From Amycolatopsis taiwanensis DSM 45107 (GTDB lineage: Bacteria; Actinomycetota; Actinomycetes; Mycobacteriales; Pseudonocardiaceae), in contig NZ_JAFB01000055.1 in assembly GCF_000519205.1 (NCBI RefSeq), positions 1 through 40,016 of the forward strand: a stretch of 40,016 nt of DNA, in the 5' to 3' direction. The translations under genes were made by a program, and so were the position numbers. Below, in pieces: positions 32,453 to 40,016 of this stretch. The first letter of the stretch is position 1; every line of letters begins with the position of its first letter. The notes beneath the pieces were generated by a model. That model did not search any database. It saw only the letters and a program-made list of their open reading frames with translations, and was not told the origin of the DNA.

Positions 32453-32802
32453 TTCAAATCCTCCGTCGTCGGTCGCCGTGACCTGCTTACCAGGCGCCGG
32501 GGAGCCGGGCAACGAAACCACGGCGGTTACGCGCCATTTCCTCGCCGACACTGACACCTGCGCCAGATGGCGCGGCAAGAATCCCAGCCGGTGTGGGACA
32601 GCTTCCCCTTGACAGATTAATAACGAGAGAACTGATTGACTGTGGCGGGCGAGCCGGCGGGCAGTCCACTGTGTACCACCCGGCGGCGGCTGGTCGAATC
32701 GGCACCTGGCCTGGCTGCCGATTGCCACCGCCGCGGGCGGGAGCCGCCTCGGTCGGGCGGCGTCAGGACGGCGACGGGCCGGTCAATCGTTTCTCCTGCG
32801 GT
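32453..32802. promoter_or_regulatory. Divergent promoter region, quinone reductase/MFS versus MarR
   Basis: 350 bases without a gene between divergent starts. A near-palindrome GCGCCAGATGGCGC lies at about 32560-32573, and an AT-rich stretch around 32608-32640 contains TTGACAG and TAATAAC, which could be promoter elements. Operator use by the MarR protein is expected from the layout; which sequence it binds is not shown. Confidence 0.4.
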
Positions 32803-33315
32803 ATGATTTCCGGCGTGAACGATGAGGCCGTGACCAGCCCACCGCAGCAGCTCGCCCGGGAATCCGACAGCAACGCCTTCCTGCTGGCTCAACTCGGGGC
32901 GCATGCGGCCCAGCGGTTCGCCGAACGCATCGTGAAACTCGACCTCACGCCACCACAGGCCGGCCTGCTACGCATCGTGGCCGCGCAGCCGGGCCAGAGT
33001 CAACAGATGATCGCCGGGCAGCTCGGCACACCCGCCAGCCGGGTGGTCGCACTCGTCGACGGTCTCCAGGAGCGTGGCCTCGTTGAACGCCGACGCAATC
33101 CGGAGGATCGCCGCAACTACGCGCTTCACCTGACGGGCAAGGGACGCCAACTCCTGCGCCGGCTCGGCCGGCTGGCCCGGCAGCACGACGAAGCGATCTG
33201 TGCCGGACTCACCGAAGGTGAGCGCGAACAACTCCATGGGCTGCTCGCCCGACTGGCCGCCGCGCAGGGGCTCCCGGCGCGGGTCCACCCCGGATACCGC
33301 GCCATCGCCGATTGA
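32803..33315 (+). CDS. MarR-family transcriptional regulator
   Basis: A 170-residue winged-helix protein. The DNA-binding part reads LTPPQAGLLRIVAAQPGQSQQMIAGQLGTPASRVVALVDGLQERGLVERRRNPEDRRNYALHLTGKGRQLL, with the DxRxxxLxLT-like wing (EDRRNYALHLT). Helices at both ends form the dimer interface. The start could be ATG at 32803 or GTG at 32815; neither has a good ribosome-binding site. It is divergent from the quinone-reductase/MFS pair and probably represses it until a phenolic or quinone ligand binds. Confidence 0.9.
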   Translation: MISGVNDEAVTSPPQQLARESDSNAFLLAQLGAHAAQRFAERIVKLDLTPPQAGLLRIVAAQPGQSQQMIAGQLGTPASRVVALVDGLQERGLVERRRNPEDRRNYALHLTGKGRQLLRRLGRLARQHDEAICAGLTEGEREQLHGLLARLAAAQGLPARVHPGYRAIAD

Positions 33316-33452
33316 TCGTCCGCTCTCCCGGCACCATCAGTGCTGCTCAACCCGACAATCGTGCTAACCCCCGAATCGTGCGTTTGCCAGACCGTTGCAA
33401 CGGTACTATCGTTCTGCTTTGTAATCATTTGGCTCGACCCCCGGGGAGCATG

Positions 33453-34178
33453 ATGGCCAGCGAGCGGTCCTCTTCTACAGCAACCCGTCGGCGTCGGCAG
33501 GGTGGACCCCCGTTGCTTGTTCCCGGCCTCGTGTTCGCGGTATTCACGGTGGCGGCCGGCGTGATCGGTGCGGGTGGTCCCAGGATCACGGCCTCCGCAG
33601 CCGACGTCGCGGCCTACTACACCGATCACCACACCCTGGCGATCGGGTGGGGCACGATCGTGTTCGCGTCCGCGATTCCGTTGGCGATCTGGGCGGCGGT
33701 GGTCTACCGGCGGCTTCGGCAGCTGGGCATCACCGCGCCAGGCTCGGCGATCGGACTGGCCGGTGGACTGCTCGCCGCGGCCTCCCTGGCCGTCTCCGGT
33801 CTCGCGATCTGGACTGCCGCGCAGACCTCGGTCGCCTCCCAGCCCGAGGTTGCCGCCGCACTGAACGCCTTGGCCTTCGCCACCGGCGGAGCCGGGTTTG
33901 TCGTACCGCTTGGGCTGATGGTCGCCGGCGTCTGCGTGCCGTCGTTGTTCGTTCGGCTCCTGCCCAAGGCGCTGGCATGGTTCGGCCTGATCGTAGCCGT
34001 GCTCAGCGCACTGGCCACGTTGACGCTGCTGTTTGAGCCGCTGGGTCCGCTGCTGCCGATAGGCCGGTTCGGCGGCGGGGTGATCTGGCTGCTGGCCGCC
34101 AGTGCACTGCTTCCTCATTCGCGCCGTCACCGCGAAACGGCCGCGGCCCGCCCGGAGTCCGAGCACCTCACGGTCTGA
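33453..34178 (+). CDS. Membrane protein of unknown function
   Basis: A protein of 241 residues with six hydrophobic helices after a Ser/Arg-rich cytoplasmic start; the segment ITASAADVAAYYTDHHTLAIGWGTIVFASAIPLAIWAAVVYRRLRQLG recalls DUF4386-type or related actinobacterial membrane proteins. GGGGAG just upstream suits the ATG at 33453 better than that at 33450. A GC-poor stretch ahead of it (33400-33425) may be its promoter. No enzymatic motif; link to the cluster unclear. Confidence 0.7.
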   Translation: MASERSSSTATRRRRQGGPPLLVPGLVFAVFTVAAGVIGAGGPRITASAADVAAYYTDHHTLAIGWGTIVFASAIPLAIWAAVVYRRLRQLGITAPGSAIGLAGGLLAAASLAVSGLAIWTAAQTSVASQPEVAAALNALAFATGGAGFVVPLGLMVAGVCVPSLFVRLLPKALAWFGLIVAVLSALATLTLLFEPLGPLLPIGRFGGGVIWLLAASALLPHSRRHRETAAARPESEHLTV

Positions 34179-34215
34179 CCGCATCCGTCCCGGGAACCAA
34201 GAAAGCCGTGCATCG

Positions 34216-34345
34216 GCGACAGACCAGTATGACGTCGCAGCTTTTCTGAAAGAATGGGCGCTTGCCGAAACCCCGGCCGACACGGAGAAGCTTCACTCCA
34301 TCCTGGCGGAAGAGTTCGTCGAATGGTTCCGTTCTTGTCGTTGCC
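34216..34345 (+). pseudogene. N-terminal fragment of a DUF4440/SnoaL-like protein
   Basis: Reads ATDQYDVAAFLKEWALAETPADTEKLHSILAEEFVEWF, the first helices of an NTF2-like DUF4440 protein (family pattern: D..AL..FL..W..AE...D...L..ILADDFV). After EEFV the homology stops, no start codon precedes it, and the frame soon ends. The rest of the gene is absent. It meets the tail of an unrelated gene on the other strand, marking a rearrangement junction. Confidence 0.6.
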
Positions 34346-34348
34346 GGG

Positions 34349-34530
34349 TCAGGTGACGATACGGGTGAGCGCACCGTTCTCCAGCGCCGTCCACAGTGCA
34401 CCACAACGCGCCATCCGGTTGGCGTGCTCGGTGACCAACTCGACCGGCCAGTCCCACCAGGCGGCACGCAGTAGCCGGTCGACGTCGGCGTCTTCGAAGC
34501 GTTGCCGGATCGGAGTCGTGGCGGGTTGGC
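34349..34530 (-). pseudogene. C-terminal fragment of a CatB-type hexapeptide acetyltransferase
   Basis: The minus-strand frame ending at 34349 closes with TPIRQRFEDADVDRLLRAAWWDWPVELVTEHANRM. The RxRF-x(6)-LL-x3-WWDWP pattern is the C-terminal end of xenobiotic (CatB/Vat-like) O-acetyltransferases. The preceding left-handed beta-helix repeats are not found; upstream sequence is taken by the promoter and start of the PucR gene. So only the last 60 or so codons remain. Confidence 0.65.
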
Positions 34531-34594
34531 CGGATGCTCCGCGATGGGTATGGAGACCCGGCGCGCCCGACCGCGGCCACCGTACAATCCGGCG

Positions 34595-36088
34595 ATGGCG
34601 TGGACTCTCGCGGATCTGCTGGACACGGCGGAGTTGAGCCTTGTGTTGCGTTCCGGAAACAAGGCCACACCCGTGCGGTGGACGCATGTAAGCGACCTGC
34701 CCGACCCGACGCCCTACCTCGACCGCGATTGGCTCCTGCTCACGACCGGCCTGACCCTGACCGCGGAAGAAGACTGCACGGCCTACGTCCAGCGGCTGAG
34801 CCGGGCCGGGATCGCGGCGCTCGGCTTCGGCGTCGGCCTGGTGCACCCGGCCGTCCCGGACGGACTCGTGGCCGCGGCGCACCGGTTCGGGCTGCCGCTG
34901 ATCGAGGTTCCCGAGCAGACCCGGTTCAGCGACGTGCTACGCGTCATGATCGAAGACCGGGTGCGAGCCGACTTGCAAGGCCGCTTGCGATCGGTGATGG
35001 ATCAGCAGCGGCAACTGATCGCGGCGGCCGAGGCCCGGCTGTCCCGGCGTGCCGTCGTCTCGTTGCTGGCCCGTCATCTCGGTGCCTGGGCGATGGTGCT
35101 GACGCCGGACGGACGGTTCCTCGTCGGCGCCCCCGAGACAGCCGGCCACCACGCGGAACTGGTCGGCATGGAACTCAGGAAAGGCCCGGCCGGCCTCCGT
35201 GCGTTCGAGGTCGCGGGCAAGCGGGTCGTCCTGTTCCCGTTCGGTACGACGGAACGCTCCCGGGCCTGGCTCGCGGTAGGCAGGGCCGAGCCACTGAGCG
35301 TGCTGGAGTCAGGGCTTGTGGAAACCGCGATCACCCTTCTCCAACTCGACAGCGCCCGCTCAATCGAGTTGCTTGACGCCGAGCGTCGCGAGCGCCGGAT
35401 AGTTCTGGATCTCCTCCTGGCGGGCCGGGAACTCCTTGCGGAGCGAGCCTCCGAGACACTCGGCCTGCCGTTCCCGGACGGAGACCTGCGCATCGCTTTG
35501 CTAGAGGAGGCTGGGGACGGCACCACGCTGCTCGGTCTTCTCGAGAACGATCGCAGCCTTCAGGTCGTCTCCGCGCTCGTCGCCCCGGAGCCTCATGGCC
35601 GGGCGGCGGTGGTGGTTCCCGATGTGGAGGGTGTTCTCGAGGTGCTGCAGGGCGTCCTCAGCCAGGTTGCCGGCGGCCGTGGCGTGGTGAGCGAGCCCAT
35701 CGAGATCACGGGCATTCCTCAGGCGTGGCGGCGGCTCGGGACGTTGATCAACGCCGTCGCCGCGGGGGCGTCGACCCGGCTGGCCGTCGCCGGCGATGTC
35801 GCGGCGGAAGGCTTGCTCGCCCACCTCGACACTGCTGACGTCCGCGGGTGGGCGGATGCTCTGCTCAGTCCACTCGAACCGAGCGGGCGGATCGATCTCA
35901 TCGGGACCTTACGAACCTACCTTGTGCACAACTGCAACAGTGAGTCAGCGGCCGCGACGCTCGGCATCCACCGCCGCACCCTGGGTTATCGGCTCGACCG
36001 CGCGGAGGAGGCACTCGGCCGATCGCTGGCCGATCCCGCGCTCCGCGCCGAGCTGTGGATCGCGTTACGCCTTCGTGACATCGGCTGA
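34595..36088 (+). CDS. PucR-family transcriptional regulator
   Basis: A 497-residue regulator. Residues 1-125 form the PucR N-terminal sensing domain (VRWTHVSDLPDPTPYLDRDWLLLTTG, FGLPLIEVPEQTRFSDV). A GGDEF-like middle follows, and the C-terminal helix-turn-helix (HTH_30) reads LIGTLRTYLVHNCNSESAAATLGIHRRTLGYRLDRAEEALGRSLADP. Such proteins respond to metabolites and often control neighbouring catabolic genes; here the downstream KipI/KipA pair is the obvious target. ATG at 34595. Not evidently part of the polyketide cluster. Confidence 0.9.
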   Translation: MAWTLADLLDTAELSLVLRSGNKATPVRWTHVSDLPDPTPYLDRDWLLLTTGLTLTAEEDCTAYVQRLSRAGIAALGFGVGLVHPAVPDGLVAAAHRFGLPLIEVPEQTRFSDVLRVMIEDRVRADLQGRLRSVMDQQRQLIAAAEARLSRRAVVSLLARHLGAWAMVLTPDGRFLVGAPETAGHHAELVGMELRKGPAGLRAFEVAGKRVVLFPFGTTERSRAWLAVGRAEPLSVLESGLVETAITLLQLDSARSIELLDAERRERRIVLDLLLAGRELLAERASETLGLPFPDGDLRIALLEEAGDGTTLLGLLENDRSLQVVSALVAPEPHGRAAVVVPDVEGVLEVLQGVLSQVAGGRGVVSEPIEITGIPQAWRRLGTLINAVAAGASTRLAVAGDVAAEGLLAHLDTADVRGWADALLSPLEPSGRIDLIGTLRTYLVHNCNSESAAATLGIHRRTLGYRLDRAEEALGRSLADPALRAELWIALRLRDIG

Positions 36089-36189
36089 ATCCGCCGCCAC
36101 GGCGCCACTCGCCGGGCATGTCGGGCCATGTCGCGAATCGCGCACAACCGCGATAACCGTGAAGTTGGGACGCGACCCGGTCATCACCC

Positions 36190-36402
36190 GTGAAGATGAT
36201 CCGCGCTCGGAGGTGGCGGACACGTGGGAGGCACCGGATCCGGTGCCACGCTTGCGAGTTGTCCTATATTGCAGTCGAGATGGACCGGGACCCGACCGCG
36301 GATGGCATGGCGATCTGCTCGGTATGCGCAGCCGAATCCCCGGAAATGCTTCGAGCCGTGCGTAAGGAGGCCACCATGGCGGGAGAAGGACACCTGCTTT
36401 GA
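36190..36402 (+). CDS. Possible small two-CxxC protein coupled to the KipI gene
   Basis: A frame of 70 codons from a GTG at 36190. It contains two CxxC pairs, CHAC near residue 20 and CSVC near residue 44, spaced like a small zinc ribbon. Its TGA overlaps the TTG start of the KipI-like gene (TTGA), which is what translational coupling would look like and lends it some weight. Against it: a very Arg-rich start, only moderate third-position GC, and no family I know. The true start may be internal. A 14-base palindrome (CACCGGATCCGGTG) lies inside it, near 36232. Confidence 0.4.
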   Translation: MKMIRARRWRTRGRHRIRCHACELSYIAVEMDRDPTADGMAICSVCAAESPEMLRAVRKEATMAGEGHLL

Positions 36403-37361
36403 GCGGGATCGTTGCCCACCGCCCCGCCACGGACGAGCACCCGGCGGTCACCTACCGGGCGGCAGGTGACCGGTGCCTGCTCGTCGAGTACGGCGAGATC
36501 GCGCTCGACCTGGAGCTCAACTTCTTCACGATCGCGACGATGGCGTCCCTGGCCGAGCACATGCCGCCCGGGCTCGTCGAGGCAGCTCCCGGGTTCCGCT
36601 CGTTGCTGCTGAACTACTCACCGTCGGTGATCAGTCAGAAGACTCTGGTCGGCGCGCTCGACGAACTGCATGACGCGCAGCGGCCGGTACGCTCGCTCGC
36701 GCTCGCCGGGCGGCGCATCACGCTTCCGATTGCGTTCGACGATTCGGCCAGTCGTGAGGCGGTTGGCCGCTACGCTGCGATCACCCGCCCAGACGCGCCG
36801 AACGTCCAGAACGGCTCGAACATCGAGTACCTCGTCGAATACAACGGCCTCGACGGGCCGCAAGCGCTCTATGATGCCGTCCTCGGCACCGACTGGTGGA
36901 CGGCCTACAACGGGTTTTTCCCAGGCTTGCCATTCCTGTACCCCCTCGATCCGCGCCACGCCATCACGGCCCCGCGTTACAACCCGACTCGCCGCTGGAC
37001 AGCCGCGAGTACGGTCGGCATCGGTGGGCCCTGCGTCGCCATCTATCCCGTCGAATCCGGTGGCAGCTACCAGCTCTTCGGCCGTACGGTGCCGATATAT
37101 GACCATCTCGGGCGACACGACGTGTTCCGCGACGACCCGTTGCTCATCAGGCCCGGAGATCGCATCCAGTTCGAGTGGGTGACCGAGGAGGAATTGATCC
37201 ACGCCCGCCGCGAAGTCCTCGAGAACCGCTACACGTACACGATCAGGGACGAAGTGTTCATTGTGGCCGATCATCTGGCCCGCAACGCCGAGCTGGCCGG
37301 TGAGGCGGCCCGGCTGCGAGCGAACCGGGAGGCGGCGGCGAGCAGGATGGCGGTGCCGTGA
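36399..37361 (+). CDS. pxpB: 5-oxoprolinase subunit B / KipI family protein
   Basis: A protein of 320 residues of the allophanate hydrolase subunit 1 (KipI/PxpB) family: YRAAGDRCLLVEYGEIALDLELNF, PGFRSLLLNYSP, the hallmark YNGFFPGLPFLYPLD and RRWTAASTVGIGGPCVAIYPVESGGSYQLFGRTVPIYD. Compared with the usual GFxPGFxYL..LP segment, the Pro-Gly is kept but context differs, and the protein is longer than typical PxpB (about 220 residues). A TTG at 36399 is used because family homology begins soon after and no ATG is available. It works with the KipA-like protein encoded by the overlapping next gene; PxpABC hydrolyse 5-oxoproline with ATP. No pxpA is visible. Confidence 0.82.
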   Translation: MSGIVAHRPATDEHPAVTYRAAGDRCLLVEYGEIALDLELNFFTIATMASLAEHMPPGLVEAAPGFRSLLLNYSPSVISQKTLVGALDELHDAQRPVRSLALAGRRITLPIAFDDSASREAVGRYAAITRPDAPNVQNGSNIEYLVEYNGLDGPQALYDAVLGTDWWTAYNGFFPGLPFLYPLDPRHAITAPRYNPTRRWTAASTVGIGGPCVAIYPVESGGSYQLFGRTVPIYDHLGRHDVFRDDPLLIRPGDRIQFEWVTEEELIHARREVLENRYTYTIRDEVFIVADHLARNAELAGEAARLRANREAAASRMAVP

Positions 37362-38371
37362 TGGCCGGCTCCGTCGCCGCGCTCGAGGTCTTCGCACCGG
37401 GCCTGCAGACCACGATCCAGGACTCCCCAGGCCGGATCGGGCTCCAATCCCGCGGGTTCTTTCCCGCCGGCCCGGCGGACGACCTTGGCTTCCGCGTGGC
37501 CAACGCACTGGTGGGCAACGACCCGGCGGCAGCCGCACTGGAGATCACCGCGGGCCGTTGCGAGTTCGGGGTCGTCACCGACACCGTGCTCGCGGTGACC
37601 GGAGCCGACGGAGCCGAAATCACCTGCAACGGGCGAACTTTACCAATGTGGCAGACAGTACTCGTCCCAGCTGGTGCGGTCATCGCGATTGCCGCCGTGC
37701 GGGGACCGGGATTCCGGCTCTACCTCGCCGTCGCAGGCGGGATCGACGTTCCCGTCGTCATAGGATCACGCGCGACCTACACCGTCGGCGGCATCGGGGG
37801 CATCGAGGGGCGGCCGCTGATGCGCGGCGACGTGGTGCGGCGCTTCGCAGCGTCGGCCCGATCCGCTCGACGCGTCCCGCAAGACCTGCGGCCGGTCCTC
37901 ACCGACACCTGGGAGATCGAGGTGATGCGCGGCCCACACGCCGACGACGGCCTGCTGACCGAAGAGGACTGGGAGGACTTTCTCACGCGCCGGTGGAAGG
38001 TCGACCTCAGCTCGGACCGGGGCGGAGTGCGGCTGAATCCGCACCGGTTCCGCTGGGCACGCCCATCGGGCGGCGTGGCGGGCGGACATCCGTCGAACAT
38101 CCTCGACGGCCAGTTTCCACTCGGTGGTATCGCCGCGCACGGCGATGTGCTCGTAATTCTGGGCCCGGACGGGCCAACGTCCGACGGGTTCTGTGTCATC
38201 GCAACCGTGGTGGCGGCCGGGCGTTGGAAGACCGGCCAGGCTCGCCCCGGGCGCGATGTGATCCGGTTCCGCGAGGTGTCGCTCGACGAGGCGTTGACGC
38301 TCGCCGAGCGCGTCGAGTACGCCACCCACCCCGAGCATTACGATGTACTTCCGAATCACCACGTCGGGTAG
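37358..38371 (+). CDS. pxpC: 5-oxoprolinase subunit C / KipA family protein
   Basis: A 337-residue member of the biotin-dependent-carboxyltransferase-like KipA/PxpC (allophanate hydrolase subunit 2) family: LEVFAPGLQTTIQDSPGRIGLQSRGFFPAGPADDLGFRVANALVGN, GFRLYLAVAGGIDVPVVIGSRATYTVGGIGG, and DILGxQFP-like ILDGQFPLGGIAAHGDVLVILGPDGPTSDGFCVIATV. GTG at 37358 overlaps the pxpB stop (GTGA); an ATG follows at 37361. With PxpB it probably forms a 5-oxoprolinase or related amidohydrolase complex under PucR control. Confidence 0.87.
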   Translation: MMAGSVAALEVFAPGLQTTIQDSPGRIGLQSRGFFPAGPADDLGFRVANALVGNDPAAAALEITAGRCEFGVVTDTVLAVTGADGAEITCNGRTLPMWQTVLVPAGAVIAIAAVRGPGFRLYLAVAGGIDVPVVIGSRATYTVGGIGGIEGRPLMRGDVVRRFAASARSARRVPQDLRPVLTDTWEIEVMRGPHADDGLLTEEDWEDFLTRRWKVDLSSDRGGVRLNPHRFRWARPSGGVAGGHPSNILDGQFPLGGIAAHGDVLVILGPDGPTSDGFCVIATVVAAGRWKTGQARPGRDVIRFREVSLDEALTLAERVEYATHPEHYDVLPNHHVG

Positions 38372-38927
38372 TTCCGCACCGCCACGCAAGCCACTTCGTG
38401 ACAGTTTCCAGCCCCCTGACGTCAGCGTCTCCTGCACCACTGTCCACGTCGGATACCGAGTCGCGGATCGGGCCGACCGGTGTCATGGGCCCGCGCGAGT
38501 CGATTGGCCGCGCTGGTGACCACGGCATCGGCCCAGGCGAGTGCGCTGCGCCGCGTTGATCGCCGCACGCCAAAACCGCTCGATCGCAGCGTCCGGGAGA
38601 TGCGCAATGGTGTCCCCGACTCTGCGCATGCCGGCGTTTCGGCAAGCCCGTGACGAGCAGCTCGGCGAGCCACACTACACCCGCGGCGTCGACCTCCGGC
38701 CCGATGAGTGCCTTGAGCGCGAACCACGAACAGCGCTGAGGTGAGAATATTTTCGCCCAGTCTTTCGAATGTCCTTTATGGAGTATCGCGCGTACTCGGC
38801 GTACGATGGCTCCGGACTGCCTCGGGTCGGTGGTCGTCGATGGGACTGCGCCCGGAAGGCGCACGGGCGGCGGCTTTTCAAGCGCGGTGACTTGCGCCGG
38901 GCCGGCGCTGCATTCAGTGGTTTTCAA
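38372..38927. other. No intact gene; possibly decayed coding sequence
   Basis: Minus-strand stretches such as SPQRCSWFALKALIGPEVDAAGVVWLAELLVTGLP (about 38637-38755) look coding-like but break frame and carry no start or clear family. They could be the end of a lost gene, perhaps a TetR-type C-terminus. The GC-poor part near 38740-38790 may hold a promoter. I could not support a feature. Confidence 0.35.
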
Positions 38928-38945
38928 CTAAACTGATCCGTTTAG
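38928..38945. promoter_or_regulatory. Palindrome CTAAAC-N6-GTTTAG, TetR-type operator candidate
   Basis: Six-base arms CTAAAC and GTTTAG around TGATCC, about 80 bases ahead of a TetR-family N-terminus. Palindromes of this AAAC/GTTT type are common autoregulatory sites of TetR proteins. The regulator itself is truncated, so the site may now be a relic. Confidence 0.5.
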
Positions 38946-39026
38946 CCTGGTTACGGGTACAGCAGCTCGCCAGAGGCATCCGGGAACCTGAACTGCCAGA
39001 CCGGGGAAGAGCTGGTTCCGCCCCGT

Positions 39027-39284
39027 ATGGGCGGTGCTCGTGGCAAGAAGCGTTCGACGATCACCGAAATGGCGCTGGCGGCGTTCCTCGAACGAGGATT
39101 CGCCAACGCCACGATGGACCTCGTCGCCACCACAGCCAACGTTTCGAAGGCCACCGTGTACGCCAAGTTCAGCAGCAAGGATGAGTTGCTCGCCGCGATC
39201 GTCGCTTCGGCGGCCTGCCTGGTCGACGCCGAATCGCACAACCGTCCCGAGTATCCGGTGTGTCGGCGATCGTTTCGCGAGACT
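39027..39284 (+). pseudogene. TetR-family regulator, N-terminal fragment
   Basis: From ATG 39027: KKRSTITEMALAAFLERGFANATMDLVATTANVSKATVYAKFSSKDELLAAIVASAACL, a complete TetR HTH with its recognition helix (SKATVYAKF). After about residue 75 the regulator sequence ends and, in the same frame, transposase-like residues begin. The ligand-binding domain is therefore lost. The chimeric frame stays open to 39692, so a hybrid protein could be made. Confidence 0.75.
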
Positions 39285-39692
39285 TGCCACGGGCAGAAGA
39301 CCAGCGCTCGTGGGTTCGACGGCTACGAGGGCGATATCGCGTTCGACCCAGACTCGGAGATCGTCACCGCCGCCGAGGTCACTCCGGGCAACAACGATGG
39401 CGACCAAGGAGCCGGGAAATTTCTTGAGCTGCTGGCCAATGAGAACGGCCACCGTCCCAAGGCCGAACGCAAGATCGACCACTTGGTGCGCCGCCACGGC
39501 GGAGGCCGCACCCCGCGTCCGAGGACACGAGCGCCGGAGGTCGCGTGCACTGCGAAACTGCATGACAGGGTCAGCGCCCGGGCGACGGTGTTGTCTGTCC
39601 GGGTGCTGACGTGCTGTGGGGTTATGCGGCTTGTTGATATCTGGGTGGGGGTGTGTGCGCGAGGTTGCGCATGGGTTTTCGCTCTTTGCTGA
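39285..39692 (+). mobile_element. Transposase fragment (IS1182/IS5-like) fused in frame to TetR remnant
   Basis: Reads CHGQKTSARGFDGYEGDIAFDPDSEIVTAAEVTPGNNDGDQ, the middle of an IS1182-like DDE transposase (family pattern: RHGxKTxxxRFDGYKxHxAxDPDSExITAxxVTPGNxxD). Homology fades after about 39470. Neither end of the element is recognisable. It truncates the TetR gene. Confidence 0.7.
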
Positions 39693-39804
39693 TCCAGGGT
39701 GGCGGGATGAATTCGGGCAGATGCCCGTTCATCCTTACCTGTAAGAGTCGGCATGGGGCGCGGTTCCCGGGTTTCGTCGGGTCGTTTCCCCATGCCGCTC
39801 TTCC

Positions 39805-39838
<34 letters not shown>

Positions 39839-39850
39839 TCCACGGGTCGG

Positions 39851-40016
39851 TCAGGTTGTGGCGTGTCGGGGTGTCTGGGTCCAGGGGGTGGGTATTATGG
39901 TTCCGCGCCATCGGTAGCGTTGGATTGCCATGGTGGCGGGTTGGTAGAGATCCACTCCGTCGGTGCTGGGCTGCCATCCTTGATATGGGTGGTAGCGCCG
40001 CACGACCCATTTCAGG
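39851..40016 (-). CDS. Group II intron-encoded protein (reverse transcriptase/maturase), C-terminal end
   Basis: The last 54 codons on the minus strand, entering from the right edge and ending at TGA 39851-39853: LKWVVRRYHPYQGW..., then DLYQPATMAIQRYRWRGTIIPTPW. The position between intron body and domain V, and the RYxxRGxxIPxPW-like end, fit intron-encoded proteins. Domains for reverse transcriptase and endonuclease would lie outside the window, so it cannot be judged intact. Confidence 0.65.
   Translation of the reverse strand, partial: LKWVVRRYHPYQGWQPSTDGVDLYQPATMAIQRYRWRGTIIPTPWTQTPRHATT

Noticed and set aside
36376..36402. Eight-residue leader-like frame MAGEGHLL before the KipI gene
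   Set aside because: It is the tail of the longer CxxC frame and has no attenuation hairpin or regulatory codon run, so a leader-peptide reading is unsupported.

Overview
High GC, strong third-position GC bias, frequent GTG starts, F420-type luciferase-like enzymes and the gene families present point to a filamentous actinobacterium. A Pseudonocardiaceae-type host such as Amycolatopsis is plausible, but the sequence does not prove the genus. The window is dominated by a type II (aromatic) polyketide biosynthetic gene cluster, roughly 1.4 to 33 kb. No tRNA, rRNA or CRISPR array was recognised.

Left edge and left arm (1-6.5 kb): the start of a NarL-type response regulator runs off the left end, next to a multi-pass membrane protein. 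Facing away from them is a tight plus-strand operon: SnoaL-like cyclase, beta-hydroxyacid-type dehydrogenase, cupin, ACMSD-like amidohydrolase, SDR, SchA/CurD-domain protein and LLM oxidoreductase. A near-perfect palindrome lies in the divergent promoter region.

IS scar (6.5-9.6 kb): an IS3-family relic, a lone DUF3050 gene (possibly a heme-oxygenase-like metal oxidase), and a decayed IS701-type transposase gene split by a decayed IS5-type element with CTAG duplications.

Core (18.8 to 9.5 kb, minus strand): one tightly coupled operon for a fused AccD-AccA carboxyltransferase, biotin carrier, biotin carboxylase, ACP, an aromatase/cyclase-cupin fusion, KS-alpha, KS-beta (CLF), an ABM monooxygenase, an anthrone-oxygenase-like membrane protein, an NmrA-like protein and a small membrane protein. 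It thus carries its own malonyl-CoA supply, the minimal PKS and first-ring cyclisation. No actIII-type ketoreductase is in the core operon, which suggests a largely unreduced aromatic scaffold. A two-component system (19.2-20.9 kb) sits upstream.

Right arm (21.5-33.3 kb): a plus-strand operon of 2-oxoacid dehydrogenase E1 alpha and beta (no E2 or E3), SnoaL-like protein, FAD monooxygenase and NmrA-like protein; a minus-strand operon of SnoaL-like cyclase, HAD protein and a seven-repeat RCC1 propeller; a second LLM oxidoreductase; a DUF1707 protein; and a quinone reductase/MFS exporter pair divergent from a MarR regulator.

Flank (33.4-40 kb): a membrane protein, fragments of two unrelated genes, a PucR regulator with a KipI/KipA (5-oxoprolinase B/C-like) pair, a TetR gene truncated by transposase sequence, and the 3' end of a group II intron entering from the right edge. 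The most noteworthy points are the rearranged WhiE-like domain layout, the orphan E1 pair, the DUF3050 and RCC1 genes inside the cluster, and the mobile-element scars.
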